Positions 48,848-63,041 of a stretch of 64,000 nt of DNA are shown piece by piece. The stretch comes from Perca fluviatilis (lineage: Eukaryota; Chordata; Actinopteri; Perciformes; Percidae). Location: the NCBI RefSeq assembly GCF_010015445.1, contig NC_053114.1, forward strand, positions 31,085,079 through 31,149,078. The letters are read 5' to 3'. How positions within the stretch are numbered: position 1 is the first letter of the stretch; each line of letters begins with the position of its first letter. The position numbers and the translations under genes are program-made. The notes beneath the pieces are model-generated. The model was not told where the DNA came from, searched no databases, and was given only the letters and a program-made list of their open reading frames with translations.

Positions 48848-49073
48848 GGTAGTAATGCATTACTTAGTAATGCATAAATCCTTCAAATTCTTTCTAAATA
48901 CAAAAGATGTGATGTATGGGAGTGGATGGTTTTGGGTTAAGGGCACATTTTACCTAGCAGAGCTAATTAACAAGTAATATACTGTAACTACTTAAACTAA
49001 TGTGATTACTTTCTCAATGAGTAACGTGTAATGAGTAATTGACTACTGTTTTCAAGTAGCTCTCCCAACACTG
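48848..49073. repeat. Degraded MITE with CCCAACACTG end
   Basis: GTAATGCATTACTTAGTAAT on the left, TGAGTAATTGACTACTG and TCCCAACACTGC on the right. I recall the CAGTGTTGGGA terminus from a widespread teleost repeat; here the left terminus is lost. Confidence 0.45.
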
Positions 49074-50690
49074 CTTTTTTCTAACATCAACAATAGAATG
49101 CTTTTAGAAAACAACGCATGTGCGTGTTTCATTATTGTAGTCTTTCAAATGTTGAATCTTGCAATAGGAAATAAATATAACAATGCAGGCAGAGTCAGAC
49201 CCGTGAAAGCAAACGTGGATCTGCAAAGTAAAAAAAAAAAAAAAGGATAAGGATTGTAAAGACAAAGATTCTAAAGAGTTTCACCAGACTGTAAAAAAAA
49301 AAAATCAATGGAAGTTCAGGCCAAATTGGCTACAGCTCTGAATGCTGACAGCACAAAATGCATAGATTGTTTTGGACAAGACAGTTTAAGGCATGACAGA
49401 TGCAAAAAGCTAAAATGTCCTATAAACAGCAAAGCAGCTGACAGTATACAATACACAGGCTGACAGGCAGAAGATATGCAATTTCTCATCCTTCCATTCT
49501 TGATGTTGCGAGTTGACAGAAACTGAATGAATGCATCATTAGTTTTTGCCTCTGTGAGACTAGACTGTCTCATTTTGGGAGGCATTGCAGGTTCAGTTAG
49601 GCCCTCAATCCACAAAAGAACACCAATGTGTGGATCATACAAAAGATCCAAACTATGAATGAGGATTCAGTATCTGTGTGTACCTGTCAGTGAAGGATGG
49701 TACAGACTCTAAACCTCTAGACCTCGAAAAGGATAAGTGTGGCATAGAAAATCAAAGGATGGATGAATAATAGTGTAATAGTATTATACAGTGTACTAAG
49801 TACTGTATCTCTGCAGCGGTCAAAGTCCTGACATTTATCATAGATTGAGAATACACAGGATACTCTGTTATATTATATTGTTACTTTACTCAATGTCTGC
49901 TAACTCGACCTTACCTAATAGTGTACTATGACAAATAAAATAAAAAAGATATTAAATTTATTTCTGATCTTATTTTACCATGTGGGCTCAGAGGTGCAGG
50001 GTAGATGAAAAGAGACTACTGTGTTTATGTGGCTCCTACGAGGGAAGGAGAGAGACATCTTTTATCTGTTTGTGCTTGTTAGCACAGATGAATCCTCGTC
50101 TGAAGTGTGATTCTACACTGACTGCGCTTCCCGTTAAACATCACCATGGGGTTACGAATCACACAGTAATCCCAAAACACTCCAAACCCCACTGCACTCT
50201 GAGATAGAGCATTCACAGAATAAAAGGAAGACTGTTAGTGAGTTAAGCCATACATTAATTTACAGACCCATTAGCTGTGAACAGTGATGTGATCATAAAT
50301 AAAAATGGGTAAAACAATGAACACAAATCAGTGACAAGAAAGAATATTCAAGTATTTCTTTTTCCTTTTTGTCTGTCAAATGATGGCAAATGTACAGCAT
50401 AGTATATTCATGTTTGAGCTTGCAATATTAATTAATTAACCTCCACCGCATTACTGGGCTGCTAGATAACATCAATAACATAACAGCACTTTTCTACAAA
50501 AGAGAAAATTTGGTACACAGTATTAGCTATAAATTATTTAATGGTCACTTAGAATCATAAGTGTTGTATATAAAAAATGAAAGCATAAAAGCCTAGTGGT
50601 AACTAATATTCTGTCCTGTAAAAAAGCAAAAAGGCAAATAACATTCTAAGAGCTCTTACTATGTTGCTGTTTATATGCACATTTCTCTGT

Positions 50691-50691
50691 C

Positions 50692-50757
<66 letters not shown>
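50691..50757. repeat. (CA)n microsatellite
   Basis: CA array with one AA interruption. Confidence 0.95.
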
Positions 50758-50760
<3 letters not shown>

Positions 50761-51032
50761 ACAGCACATTAACAGGCTTTCCTTTGGTTGCATCATCAAA
50801 TGTCCATAGGCCGTTTAGGAGAGTTGGTTCAGTAAATTTTGTCAGTGAGTGTTTGTGTTAAAATCTTTCTCAGATGAAGGTAATTGTACGTGTGTAAAAT
50901 TAAAAGTGTAGATGAGGGTGTGAGATAAACTGAGATGCCACCCGAATACAGAAAATATGTAACCTTGGTAACCTGGAAAACCTAGGATACTAAGGCTTAA
51001 TGTCAGTTCAAGAGGTCCATAGTACTTCACAC

Positions 51033-51038
<6 letters not shown>

Positions 51039-51108
<70 letters not shown>
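51039..51108. repeat. (CT)n microsatellite
   Basis: CT array with one CA interruption near 51079. Confidence 0.95.
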
Positions 51109-51111
<3 letters not shown>

Positions 51112-52903
51112 CACACCACACACACTCACACATAGATTAAGTGCTACTCCCTCTCCTGACCCCAATAAAAGAGCCCTTCAGTAAGAGCCTGGGGGGAAGG
51201 ATTTTACCATTGCACGCTTTACAAGGCGTAACTCATAAAGACTTCCCCCCTCTGAGAGCCCATTTCCTCCTCATGTCTAAAGAGTGTGAAAGGTAATAGG
51301 TGTGTGTGTGTGTCTGTGTGTTTTCAAACCGATGCATCAGCACAATTATGCCACCTCTTAGGAGATGGCATTTCTTGGTCTGGCTATGAAAATTGCCTTT
51401 GGTCTCCAGCAACAAAAAATCCCACTGGTGAATCAATAGATCAATACTATGACAAACATGCAGGAAGAACACAAAGCTAATGGATTTTTTGTTCTTCTAT
51501 AATAAAGAACATAGGAAGAGAGAGAAAAAGTTAGTGGTGTTTATTTCAGAAAAGAGAGATGAAGGTAACTAGCAAGAGAAATAGGTCACTAATAGCTCTC
51601 CAGATACTAACACAACACTAACAGTGTGTCCACCTCTGCTAATCGCTGATACCTTCATCCCTCTCGTTCTCTCTGCCCTCTGCTCGCTCTGCCTCCCACT
51701 TCCACAACACCTATACAACTTTCCTTTCGTCATTCTCTCTTTATGTTTGAGAAACATTGCAATGCTCGATAGCACAGCCCACCCACTCCATTTCCACTGC
51801 TCCCTCCATCCTCTCTTTGTCTCATCTCCCTCCTCACCCTGTCTTGCCTCTCTCCCTTCCCTTCAGAACAAATGACAAGACAAATCACAGCCTTTTCCTA
51901 TTATCCGTTCTATACTTTCTTCTCTTCTCTCACACTTCATGCTGCCGCGAATACTGATGCAAGGTGGTGGTGAGCTGCAGAAATGAACACTTATAGAAAA
52001 AAACAAGTCTCTGTGTGAATCTTTCACTTCCAGTTGATTTGCAGAATAATTGATATATGTGTTCTGCTGTGTGTCTAAGCATGTATGATTACTATGTTCA
52101 ACATACAAAAGTGTAGGCTGTGTCTGTTTTAAACGACCACTGTGTCTGACATACAGGTCCGCTGATCATACCTGGAACAGCTTGGGGGTTCATTTCCATG
52201 CTAAAGGGTACATGCTATGACAGATGTTGAGGCAAGGAGTCATGTTTTTTTTTCTTTTCTTCTGAAAATCTGACCCCTAATACTGTACACACTCTCTTGG
52301 ATAGACAGCTTCCTGTTCCTCCACTTTATACACCACACTCAGACACAATGAAGTCTTTGAGCCAATTTAAGTAAAGGAATTCAGCTAAACAGCAACAAAC
52401 AAGCCTGAGCTGGGAGAAGATTGTCCGATAGTCCCTCACAGCAGTGCTTTATTGGCTGGAAAATCAATAAGAGACTGAAACTGAGCTCTAATTGGTTCCC
52501 AAAGACTGCAGAAACACACATTCCTGCAAACACATGTACAGAGAGATAGATTCAAACATCATATGGGAATAGCAAGTTTAGGCTTCAGATCAATTCTAAT
52601 ATTACCGAATTTATTCATTCCAGCTCAGCTCACAGTATTGTCAGTTGGAAGTACTGCAGGGATCTTACAACCCTGAGGTCTGAATTTGTGTGTAGTTCGA
52701 CAAGGATGAGCCACTACATTATATAACCTAAAAGACCTCTTTTATACCAGAAATGGTGAAAAAACAAAGCATTGTAATTTTGAGTAACATGTCTTCGGAA
52801 TGTCACTTGGATATTTTGTTTCAAGTGACTGACATTTTCAACGCCCTCACTCAGTGTATAACATGAGAGGATGCTGACATTATTGTTAATTCCTTAGTCT
52901 CGC

Positions 52904-53440
52904 AATGCCAGACCTATCTCCACAGCACTGCGGAGGAACATTCCTGGATAGGAAAATAAGTAGCGAGCGTGGCTCTGCAAAATGGTCTTGGAAAGGAACT
53001 TGTTTAGGTGGAACATTTGCACCCCGCAAAAAAAAAAACACCACATAAAATATTAAATGAAGTTAACTGTTCACACAATACAGTAACGTGAGCTCTTTAA
53101 ATTAGCTGGATACATGGTTAAAAGTAATATGCTCTTACCAGTATATCGCCGTGTGTATTTTGTCCATAGCAAATCCCCACCAAAAGGTCCCAAAACATCC
53201 CAGTTAGAAATTAAATGCCGTAAACATATTCTTTGTAAATCTTTACAATCATTCCCTGAATAAACCAAGCAGGCCTGCCTGGTTGCACGATCCAAATTGT
53301 TCTTACAAACTTGCCATTTTCAGCCTGTAACGTTGCTCAGAGGTTCCAGTTAATGTTGCTCGATGCAACCGGGTTTTAAAGTTAACTCAAAGACAGCGGA
53401 ACGGGAGGGACATCCAGCGGAATTTCCGGTGGCATTGGAA
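52904..53440 (+). repeat. Interspersed repeat (TCTCGCAATGCCAGACC family)
   Basis: Starts AGTCTCGCAATGCCAGACC and CTCCACAGCACTGCGGAGG, passes GGAAAGGAACTTGTTTAGG, and ends GGACATCCAGCGGAATTTCC. I remember this order from a common percomorph repeat. Internal sequence has diverged. Confidence 0.55.
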
Positions 53441-53489
53441 CTATCCCGTAAATAAACCGGCGTCGAGATAGACTATTAATTCCATAAAA

Positions 53490-53770
53490 AGACCAAAGCC
53501 TGATAAAGCTTATTTCTCTGTAACAGCCATCTATTGTTGTCCAAACATGATTCAAAATACAGTATATAAGCCACACTGTTGCACTGAATGAGGTGTTCTT
53601 TTGTTATGAAGAACATGGGCACTGTAGTATATTTTGAGTCAATCCCAAATACATTCTTCTTGATAAATACATAATTATTTGCACCAATTCAAGGATTTTT
53701 TACTTCTGTTTAAGTAACATTTGCTAAACCTACAGTGCCCCACTTTTTTAGAAAATGACTGGGCCTTTTT
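53490..53770 (+). repeat. Interspersed repeat family H, copy 2
   Basis: Same block order as 22715-22990: AAAAAGACCAAAG, ATTGTTGTCCAAAC, AAGCCACACTGTTGCACTG, AGTAACATTTGCTAAA, CAGTGCCCCAC, ACTGGGCC. Confidence 0.65.
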
Positions 53771-53786
53771 TTAAATGAAAATGGCT

Positions 53787-53789
<3 letters not shown>

Positions 53790-53857
<68 letters not shown>
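53790..53857. repeat. (GT)n microsatellite
   Basis: Perfect GT array directly after the family H copy. Confidence 0.96.
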
Positions 53858-53860
<3 letters not shown>

Positions 53861-54934
53861 GACAACCATGCATCCAGTCCTACTGACTAATACTGACAGC
53901 ATTAATATTTCAGCTACAAGGTGGAACAAAGTGGCTACTGGATTCCCATAACAGACTCACTCACTCATTTAGATACTAGACACACAAACACAGAGATAGC
54001 ATGAAGACACACAAATGCCCGTGGAAAATGCACTTGCACATGCTCACTCATGACACAGACACACAGCTTGTGGCCTGAGAGGGATCGTAGCTGCTATTAA
54101 AAATTGATTAGCTGTCATGGTACAATTTCCCCCCAAGGTCAAGTCGCAATCTGTAAGTGTGCATGTGTGTGTTGGCTGCAGAGATGAAAGAGGTGGGGGG
54201 GAAAACTCCCACAGCCCTTCATTGTCATTCAGATATGGAGAAGAGCGAAGAGGGTGGGGATAAAGGGATGGTAAGGAAAAAGATAAGATGCATTCGCTAA
54301 AAAGGAGAGATGAAGTGAAGATGGTTGCAAAGGAGAGAAGAGGAGACAAGAGAAGAGAGAGCTATATTAGCTTTTATAATATTTTGACAATATTTCTCAT
54401 CCCTCTTTAGATATTTAACTGTGTTTATGTATTTATTTGATAGGGACAGATACAGTATGCATAGACAAAACTGAAAACTATCCAATGCAAGAAGTGTTTA
54501 TAGCGGATGCTAGTTTGCAACAGGCTTTTATGAAACTAAGAGATCAGAACAGTGAGGGTAAAAATAAGATATATTTGATACAGCAAGATACAATAAAGTA
54601 TCTTAAACAAATTTAAAAACTAGACATACCTACAGGTTTGTTGCTAAATTACAGGATTTGGTAGCTCTCTTAGAAGTGGTGAAGTTTGCAGCAAATTGGA
54701 AGTGATGAGGTAGAAAGTTCGTGGACTTTGTTCCTTTCACAGAAAAAGCTGTTTGAGCAAAAAATGTTTGACAGAATGGGACCTTACAATTGCCACTTGA
54801 AGTGGCTCTGGTGGATCTGCTCAAGCTCTGTAATCTCTTGTAGATCAGATATTAGACAGAACTGTTGGTGAAGTGCAGCAGACAACTTAAAGAAGAATAT
54901 GTAAGCCCCGGGGCAACTGTGACATGGTTCATGT

Positions 54935-55600
54935 ATTTGTGATCCAGCCAGGAATAAGACTCTGTGAGGCTGTACTCAGCTCTGTGAGCTTTGAACTAAA
55001 TGCTGACGTCAGCATGGCAACATGCCCTTGCCTTGGTGTCTGGTGCGTACAATAAACATATTAAAAGGAAATAAAAAATAAAGCAAAGTACTGCAACAGT
55101 CCAGAACATAAATACAGAATATTAGACACTATTAAAATACTAGATACTATAACCAAAATATGTACAAAATACCAAATATGTACAATATAACTGTCTTAAA
55201 ATTGGAAGGTGTACTGTTGTTGTGCAGGATTGGCAAAGATTTATTAGCAAGGAATGTGCAAAAGTTCCCAATAGGATAACGACAATATTAACAAGCTGTG
55301 TAACCCGTAATATTGACCATGCGGACCATCTTAGTTTAACGTGTTAGCATGCTAATACTTGCTAATTAGCACTAAGCAAAAAGACACTGCCTGTGTCGTT
55401 CATTTTGCAGGTATTAGGTCATAAACCAAAGTACTGGACAAATTTGACCTGATGATAGCGCTAGATATAATAAGAGAATTACTAAAGTTACTAAAAATAA
55501 TCCTGAGGGGAACATGAATGTCTGTACCAAATGTCATGATAATAAATCAGGCAGTTGTTGAGATAATGGATTTGAGATTAAGATTCAGTCTGAAATGATT
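54935..55600 (-). repeat. Interspersed repeat family G, inverted copy
   Basis: On + it begins CTCTGTGAGGCTGTACTCAG and ends with GGAACATGAATGTCTGTACC and GGCAGTTGTTGAGATAATGG. This is the reverse order and strand of the copy at 38040-38755. Confidence 0.6.
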
Positions 55601-56505
55601 ATAACTCCATAATTTAGCAGTCATACACGCATTAGTCTATCTCAACTGCTGCTGAATGATACTCACTGTTTGGATTGGGAACTTTGACGAAGCCCATAAC
55701 TGATAAAGATGCATAGAAAGCAATCAGAAAATAAGATGCCTGTCTTAATTACAGATGAAGATTGGTTTTATTCACTCCATGACATCCTCAGTATTTTTCA
55801 TATCTTTAGTTTTCTAGTGACAGCTTAAAAAATGTGTCATTTGCAGTCTCTGCTGCATTTCTGTGTAACTCTGCAGTTGATTTTCTACGTGATAATACAT
55901 ACATAATTTCCTCAACTGATATAAATCTCGCACAGCAGTCAGGGGTCTGAATGGAAGGCTCCCAGCTGGCTGATTTGATTAAAGTGAAACGGAGCTTACC
56001 AACAAAATGTAGAGAAGCACCGTGTACAGAGGGAGTTTGAGATACAGACGCCAGCCAGAGACGTCCACTGAAGGATTCTATTTAATTTGACATCCTTAGA
56101 TGGAACAAGGCTAAACTCTCTCTCTGTAACACACACACACAAACACACACACACACACACAGCAGTATATCCTGTGCAGGTTGATTTCCCCTGGCTTTAA
56201 ATCTGATGTCTCAATCTGTTTTCTGCCATATTAACATCGGGGACAACACTAACCCCCCATCAGACTCGAGACAAGCCCATGTATTCTGCAGGATGTATCG
56301 TACACACTTCCACCAGGGACTTTGCCATTCCTGACATCTTTCATTGTACACTATAAGCCTATGAATTTGTGAGCATGCAAGCCTATGTGCATTTATGAAT
56401 GTGTGCAAATGCCATTTCAGCAAGGAGCCGACCCCCACTGCAGGTGACATTTTACTGGAGAAATGTCACCACAGCCATTTTCTTCCCATATGTTTATGTG
56501 CGTCT

Positions 56506-56680
<175 letters not shown>

Positions 56681-56879
56681 TTTGATTAGGTCTTGGCAAG
56701 CTTCAACTGATTTCACAGGAGAGCCCTGTTATGTTTCACATAGCAGAATATTTTCCTGCATTGGTACCATGTCCTGTCCTTCTTTTATTCCCCATTTCTT
56801 TCTAGACCACAGCAATGATGGAATATCATCAAACATGTCAGTAAAACTGGTTAAACAGGGAATTTAAAAAAGGTGGCAT

Positions 56880-57120
56880 TCATAAAATCGAGAAGTTAAA
56901 GCCAAGAGACATTTAGTTAGCTTTGCACAAAGATTGGAATTAAGGTGAAACAGCTAGCCTGGCTCTGTCCAAAGGTAACAAAATCCCTAAAACCAAGTTG
57001 TTGTTTAATGGGGGTTATGTTCCAGATTATTTCTTGGCCAGGAGCCAGGCTAGCTGTTTGGCCTCATTTTCTTTACGCTAAACTAAACTAACAGTCTCTC
57101 ATCCAACTCATGTCAAAAAA
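56880..57120. repeat. Family D-related foldback fragment
   Basis: AGCTAGCCTGGCTCTGTCC at 56952-56970 and GAGCCAGGCTAGCTGTTT at 57041-57058 face each other in inverted orientation, as in the arms of the complete copy at 25528. Confidence 0.55.
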
Positions 57121-58239
57121 GCGAATAATCGAATATCACAAAAGGTAAAGCGTTAAAATAAACACATGAAATAACTACAATTTCTATGAATTGACTTGCT
57201 TTTCATAGACTGTTTTTTTTCTTCATTAGTCACAATTGATTCAGGATGGGCAGGCTGCCAGCAGGGCAACAGAAAGACAAAGTCGGTATGTAGCTATAAC
57301 GACTGGACACCTTAATCAAAGGTCCACCATAACATAGATCACACCAGAAGGATTACTGTGAGATGTACAAGGAAAGGTGTGTGTCTGACAGTTGTAATTA
57401 AACAGTAGCAGCAGCAGGCATTTGTACACAGCACGCCCAGCTAGACAAGCTAATCACTGCTATCACGAGATCACAGAAGATAACGGTGGGATGAAACAGA
57501 AGGCAGAATGACAGTTTGTGTGTATGTGGTCCATAATGTATACTATATATAGTGTTTTAGTGTAGGGATGTATAATGTCAGTATAATTTGGCTGCTGTGT
57601 GTGTGAGTGCGCTTGTAATATGTGAGTGTGAATCCGTCTCCCTGACAACTGAGGGGACATCTGTCACCTCCATATGGAGCGAAATGGGGATAAAGACTCA
57701 AAGGAGGGACACAGCGAAAAAACATATAATAATCAGTTGCACAAAAAGACAGATAAAATATCTATCAGCTATATGATTGAGGGATTTCTAGACTAGAAAT
57801 AGAAAATGCTTCTCATGTGAAACATTTCTACCCACATGGCTACAGCCACATTTATGTATACATCATGACTGCTTTATCTTTGCAGCTTTACAGAAAGATT
57901 TTACTGTAACTCAATTAGAAATAACTTATTTTGAATATGTTATTATCTGAAATATGTTTTAGTTGATAGGAGCAGGGGATAATGACAGAAAATATGGGAA
58001 ACAAGTAGCAAAGATCATGAGTCAGACATAAACCACAACATTGTGACTGTGTGGAATTTAGAACAAAAGGTAACTTCATGCAGCTGGTAAAAGTGGGGCT
58101 AATTTCAATGTATTTTTAATGTATATATTTTAATATATTACTTAATATACTGCTGAGTAGCTTGTGAATTTCCCCCTGGCAATAAAGTCTCATGAATATA
58201 ATAATATAATATATTTGTTGATTATATTTTATATTCTTA

Positions 58240-58396
58240 ATCAGAATCTGGAAAGTAACTTGTAACTAAATGATCAAATACATTTAGTGGAGTAAAACGT
58301 ATGATATTTGCCTCTGACTTCTAGTGGGTAGAAGTATAAAGTAGCAGAAAGTGGAAATACAAAATCATACTTTTACACATTACTTGAGTAAATGTC
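58240..58396 (+). repeat. Interspersed repeat fragment (TAGTGGAGTAAAA type)
   Basis: TTTAGTGGAGTAAAACGT, ATATTTGCCTCTGA, GAAGTATAAAGTAGCA and TTACTTGAGTAAATGT occur in the order of a repeat I recall from many teleosts. Confidence 0.5.
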
Positions 58397-58398
58397 CC

Positions 58399-58540
58399 AG
58401 GACACCCCAGTGGCCGAATGGTAACAGCACATGCCACATAACTGCAACTCCCTGGTTGTTTCAAGCCTTTGTTGCATCTCATGCCCCTCTCTCTCCCCTT
58501 GTTTCTGTCTACATCTTCACTATCGACTGTCCAATGTCGT
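58399..58540 (+). mobile_element. tRNA-derived SINE relic
   Basis: TGGCCGAATGG at 58411-58421 fits the pol III A box, and GGTTGTTTCAAGCC about 45 bp on fits a decayed B box (consensus GGTTCGANTCC). The CATGCCCCTCTCTCTCCCC tail resembles a common teleost SINE. The broken B box suggests it is no longer transcribed. Confidence 0.6.
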
Positions 58541-58750
58541 CACACATGCATGAAACTACATAGAGACAGGTAGACAGACAAGAGCTCACAGACAATATGC
58601 ACACCCAGTTTCATACTCACACCTACTGTATGTGGACATAAAAACAGGAGGACGTGTGTGGGGTCCCTTTCCATCTCTGTGTATAATGGACATGGCTGTT
58701 TGATGTCTGTTTGATTTTGTCCTCCATAGTCATTCTTTTTCTAGCAGTGA

Positions 58751-58752
<2 letters not shown>

Positions 58753-58801
<49 letters not shown>
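58753..58801. repeat. (AC)n microsatellite
   Basis: Perfect AC array. Confidence 0.95.
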
Positions 58802-58805
<4 letters not shown>

Positions 58806-59023
58806 CAGTGAGCCCCTCACTCAAACTGTGGAGGAGGGGGCACTAAAAACTCATTACATGGACGATCAATATTGCACACACTTGAGAAGCATGAAACCCC
58901 CCACATCCACAACACACACACGCGTTTCATCAACCGTTGGCAACGGTGACAGATGACTTTTGTCAGCCTGAGATGTGTTACCGTGGTAACCATTAGGCTG
59001 CATTCCGATATGGTACAGGGGTA

Positions 59024-59027
<4 letters not shown>

Positions 59028-59087
<60 letters not shown>
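59028..59087. repeat. (AC)n microsatellite
   Basis: Perfect AC array. Confidence 0.95.
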
Positions 59088-59088
<1 letters not shown>

Positions 59089-59820
59089 AGTACATTTAGA
59101 TAAACTGGCCAAGGTAATGATAAAATATTACAGTTCAATATTTTTGAACTTTCCAATGCATAAAACCAAATCACCAAATGCTGTCATTAAAACGTGTGCC
59201 GCTTATAGATATTTTTAAATAAAATTAATAATTAATATCAACACTTTTTTTGTCATAGCACCAGTGCCTCCATACTCAAGAAAATTGATCTGTAATGTAA
59301 TTAGGTAACATAAAATAATTTTTTTTCTGAATTAAGGTGCTATGACACAGGTAGACCTACGTCTTCAGGCATGTGCTAAAATGATGATCTATCGTAACAA
59401 ACTTTATAACTGAGACAAGACGCTTGCTGAACAGTTGAAACTGTGTCACAAGTGATTTGTTTGAGTAACTTCTAGCCAGTCGAAAAACAACAGCAATTCA
59501 AGCACTTTATTGAGACACATCGAAGCAACGTGTCAGGCATCCAACATCCATGGCAACAGCTAGTCTCAAACATTAAACACACAACTGTCAGTCAACTTAC
59601 GACATGAAACTAACTAAATTACGCCAACTACAAAAGATAGAGATAAAAGTGAATGAATATTAATTCGCCATTATGAACAAACCAGCACATGCATACTCCA
59701 CTTTCTGAAAAAGTAAGGCATAACTGTAATTTGGACGGTCTTAAATGCTTATCTGCATGAATTAAAAAAAAATACTAATGATATGTTAAGGTAGACATTA
59801 AGGTAGTATTTTTCCATTAC

Positions 59821-60028
59821 CTTTCCGAGCCCAGGGGTATCTTTGATTTTGTTGGCTGCACGGAGGAGGCAGGGTGGAGCCGGGGGAGGCGCCATCAACA
59901 GGGCGGAGCTAAAATTGGTGGGGAACAGAGGGGGGTCACATGAAGGTGATGATGATGTCACTGGGGCCGTGACTGCAGCGGTCTTCTGCTTCTTCTTCTT
60001 GGATGCTAAGTTTAACTTTTGTGCAGCT
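59821..60028 (-). CDS. kif26b: kif26b exon w1 (first in window): linker before the motor
   Basis: Acceptor CTCTCAG|AGCTGC, donor CTCGGAAAG|GTAATG. One base completes a codon from an unseen exon, then 69 codons. [12 protein letters not shown] is a basic patch; [18 protein letters not shown] is the conserved proline-rich lead into the motor. Confidence 0.9.
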
Positions 60029-60279
60029 CTGAGAGAGGAAAGCAGAGAGAAAGAGAAAAGGAGTGAAGCCATTCCATCAATCATCATCATTAAAACTATA
60101 TGCCACACTTAAATACTGTAAAAACAATATCATAAACACTAAATAGTTTAAATGGAGAAACATAAGGAGATGAGGAAGGATGGTGGCACATGTGCATGCA
60201 CACATGGGTCTATAATTACATCCTTATAGTTTGCCACAGTACAACCATGGCAAATATGCTAATTTCAGAATAGAGCTTG

Positions 60280-60282
<3 letters not shown>

Positions 60283-60322
<40 letters not shown>
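60283..60322. repeat. (AC)n microsatellite
   Basis: AC array; an (AT)n array follows at 60430-60461. Confidence 0.95.
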
Positions 60323-60326
<4 letters not shown>

Positions 60327-60426
60327 CTGTTTACATATGTAGCAACATCTGGATGGGGAGTGGTTAATTTGCTTTCTTGCTGCTCAATTCCCTGCAGCAT
60401 TCAGCGCAAAGGGAGCCAATGGAGCC

Positions 60427-60462
<36 letters not shown>

Positions 60463-61424
60463 TCCATTTATTGTGCACTCATGTTCTCCTTGTTTGCTCT
60501 CTCTCTCTATTCAACAACAACTTCTTAACTTCTAAATCTCACCTCTTTCTCCTCTCCTCGCTCTCTCATTTCTTCAACGCAGCAGGTTCTTCCTGTCTGA
60601 CTCTCTCAGCACCACGGCACTTCACATCATCTTTACTGTCTAACTGTCTTAGTTACTTTTAAATTGAAGAATTTCCAACAAAACAAATATGGGTTTATAA
60701 AATACAGTCTTGTGACTCTTTGGTGGGGCCGACCTTTAGGTTGGAAACCACTGGACTATAGCTAACTGTATATAAAGTAATTAAACCTAGCTCCACCTCG
60801 AAAAGCTACAACAGTGAAATGCTACTTATACATTAATGCATCAGTATTAACCAGAACCTCAGAAAGTGCGCCAATTTGACATAGCAGCCATACAGTGGAA
60901 TTACAACTACCGGGTCCATGTGTGTGACCATTAATCTCTCTGTTAAAAAAGGCAACAGGTCCTGTGCATAAAGGCCTTGTATAGGCTGAGTAGTTAATCA
61001 TATATAGATAATAAGGTGTATAGATGTATAGTTAATAATACATGCTTTTCATTTGATAAAAGCATCAATATAATACACACTGACCATGGCTGTGCAGAAA
61101 GACAATAAAGGGTTAAGTGAGAGTGATCATAAGGAAACCCAGGGGCAGTAAATCTGCAGGCAGTAATTCACCTAACGTGATTTATTGTCATTAGTAAAAA
61201 ACTATTTGAATGTGTCGATGTAATTCCTTTTCTGCAATTTATGAAGCCACAATTCAAACAAGCAGATGGGCTGACAAACTGAGTTACACACAGCAGCAGT
61301 ATTAACGATATGATGAAATAAAAGACCTCTAAAACTGCTCTGGCAGGGATTCCTGCTCTGTTCTGCTTTAATCTATCATCACATATATTTCTATGATTAT
61401 AAAAAGAGGAAGAGAGCGAGGGAG

Positions 61425-61429
61425 AGGGA

Positions 61430-61465
<36 letters not shown>
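61425..61465. repeat. (GA)n microsatellite
   Basis: GA array with GGGAGA units at its start; a looser GA stretch recurs at 61550-61620. Confidence 0.9.
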
Positions 61466-61468
<3 letters not shown>

Positions 61469-62305
61469 CCTTGCGCCCCGACGCACTCTCTGTCAAAGAG
61501 CTGTATTCTCACACCATTGGCTTTCAATTAACTGCAGCAGGTTACAGAAATGAGAGCGAGAGGGAGAGAGAGATAGAAAGATAGTGAGAGAGATAGAAGG
61601 GAGGGAGAGAAGAGAGATGTGGATTCATTGATCCGGAGAACGACGAAGCGTTTCACCATTTGACTAGCTCTCCCAGGAGATTTGTGTGTGAATCTGTATG
61701 TGTAGGTGTGTGTTTGTGACTATGGATGTGTATGTGAGTACATATAACCTGCAGTATGAAACAAAGCTCCACAAAAAGACCACTAATTGGTTTTTCATTG
61801 TGTGCAAGCTACGCTTCCACACATATTGCAGCAAATGTGATCAAAAGCAATTAGGGGTTTTCTTATTGTATCACTTGAATGCTAAAAAAACCTCCCATGG
61901 AGCATGAAGATGCATGTGCAGTAGATTATTAAAAAACTGTATCTTAATGGTATTACAAATTGTGGCTTCATTTTCACTATGAAAAAGCTCAAGAGAATCT
62001 TCTTTAAGAAAGATGTGCTTGAATTAAAATCTACATTTGATTTCTATGTAACAATGGAAACAACAGGCTGCTGCGACTGCTGCAGTGCTGATGCTTGTAA
62101 AATGAGACATGACTATGATGGATTAATGCACTTGCTCCCAGGGCAAAACATGTATTAGCTTTTTTTTTGTGCAATTGTTTTTATAATACATCCTTCAAAT
62201 CCACTAGCCACATCAATTTCATAATGTGCATCTATTCATATGTGTGTATATGTACTATTACCCTCTCACCCTGACTGGTTTAATCTATGGCACAATTCAA
62301 GCATG

Positions 62306-62307
<2 letters not shown>

Positions 62308-62365
<58 letters not shown>
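62308..62365. repeat. (AC)n microsatellite
   Basis: Perfect AC array. Confidence 0.95.
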
Positions 62366-62367
<2 letters not shown>

Positions 62368-62844
62368 CACCTAATTGGTAGCGTTTAATGACAAGTGGCC
62401 TGGGATTTGGCCAAGTGGATCTATTCCAAATCTAACCCTAAAGTGAAGGACACTTGTTTTCCATCCATCTACTCCATCTCTCTATCCATTAGCTCTTCCT
62501 CTGTCACCCCCATCCTTTTATTTGCCCCTTCCCTTCCTCCATTACATTTATTCATTCCGCCACTCTACTCTATCCTTCACTTCCCTCCTATTCTTTAAAT
62601 TTTAAATCCCTCTCACTCGACAATCATCCCCTTATCTTTTACTGTATTTTGTTCCTCTCCCCCTCATTATTTTGGTCCTTTCATCCTTTGCCTTTTTCTG
62701 TGCCTATATATATCCACCCATCCATCCCACCATCCATTCAGCCTTCCTTACATGTATTGATCCCTTCATCCATCCTTGCCTCTCTGCCCCTCAGTCCCTT
62801 CATGTGTCTCTGTCTTGTTAAGAAGCAGCACAGGTCACAAATAG

Positions 62845-63041
62845 TAGTGATGGTCAAATGAAGCTTTGTGAACCATTGTCTTTATTTTCTGAGCTCACTA
62901 GATGGCGCTCTCTGTTCAAAGAAAAAGGTTAAAGGAATGGCAATTCAGTGTGTTTTCAACCCTTTGTTGAAGAGAGAGCCCCATCTAGTGGGCTCAGAAT
63001 AAAGAGAAAATGGTTCACAAAGCTTCATTTGGCCATCACTA
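62845..63041. mobile_element. 197-bp hAT-type MITE with perfect 8-bp target duplication
   Basis: ACAAATAG at 62837-62844 and again at 63042-63049 flanks ends TAGTGATGGTCAAATGAAGC and its near-perfect inverted copy. The inverted arms extend about 70 bp with few mismatches, through GCTTTGTGAACCATT and CACTAGATGG. No coding capacity. Confidence 0.9.

Noticed and set aside
60231..60662. 143-codon + strand frame
   Set aside because: Built across CA and TA repeats; no conserved segment.
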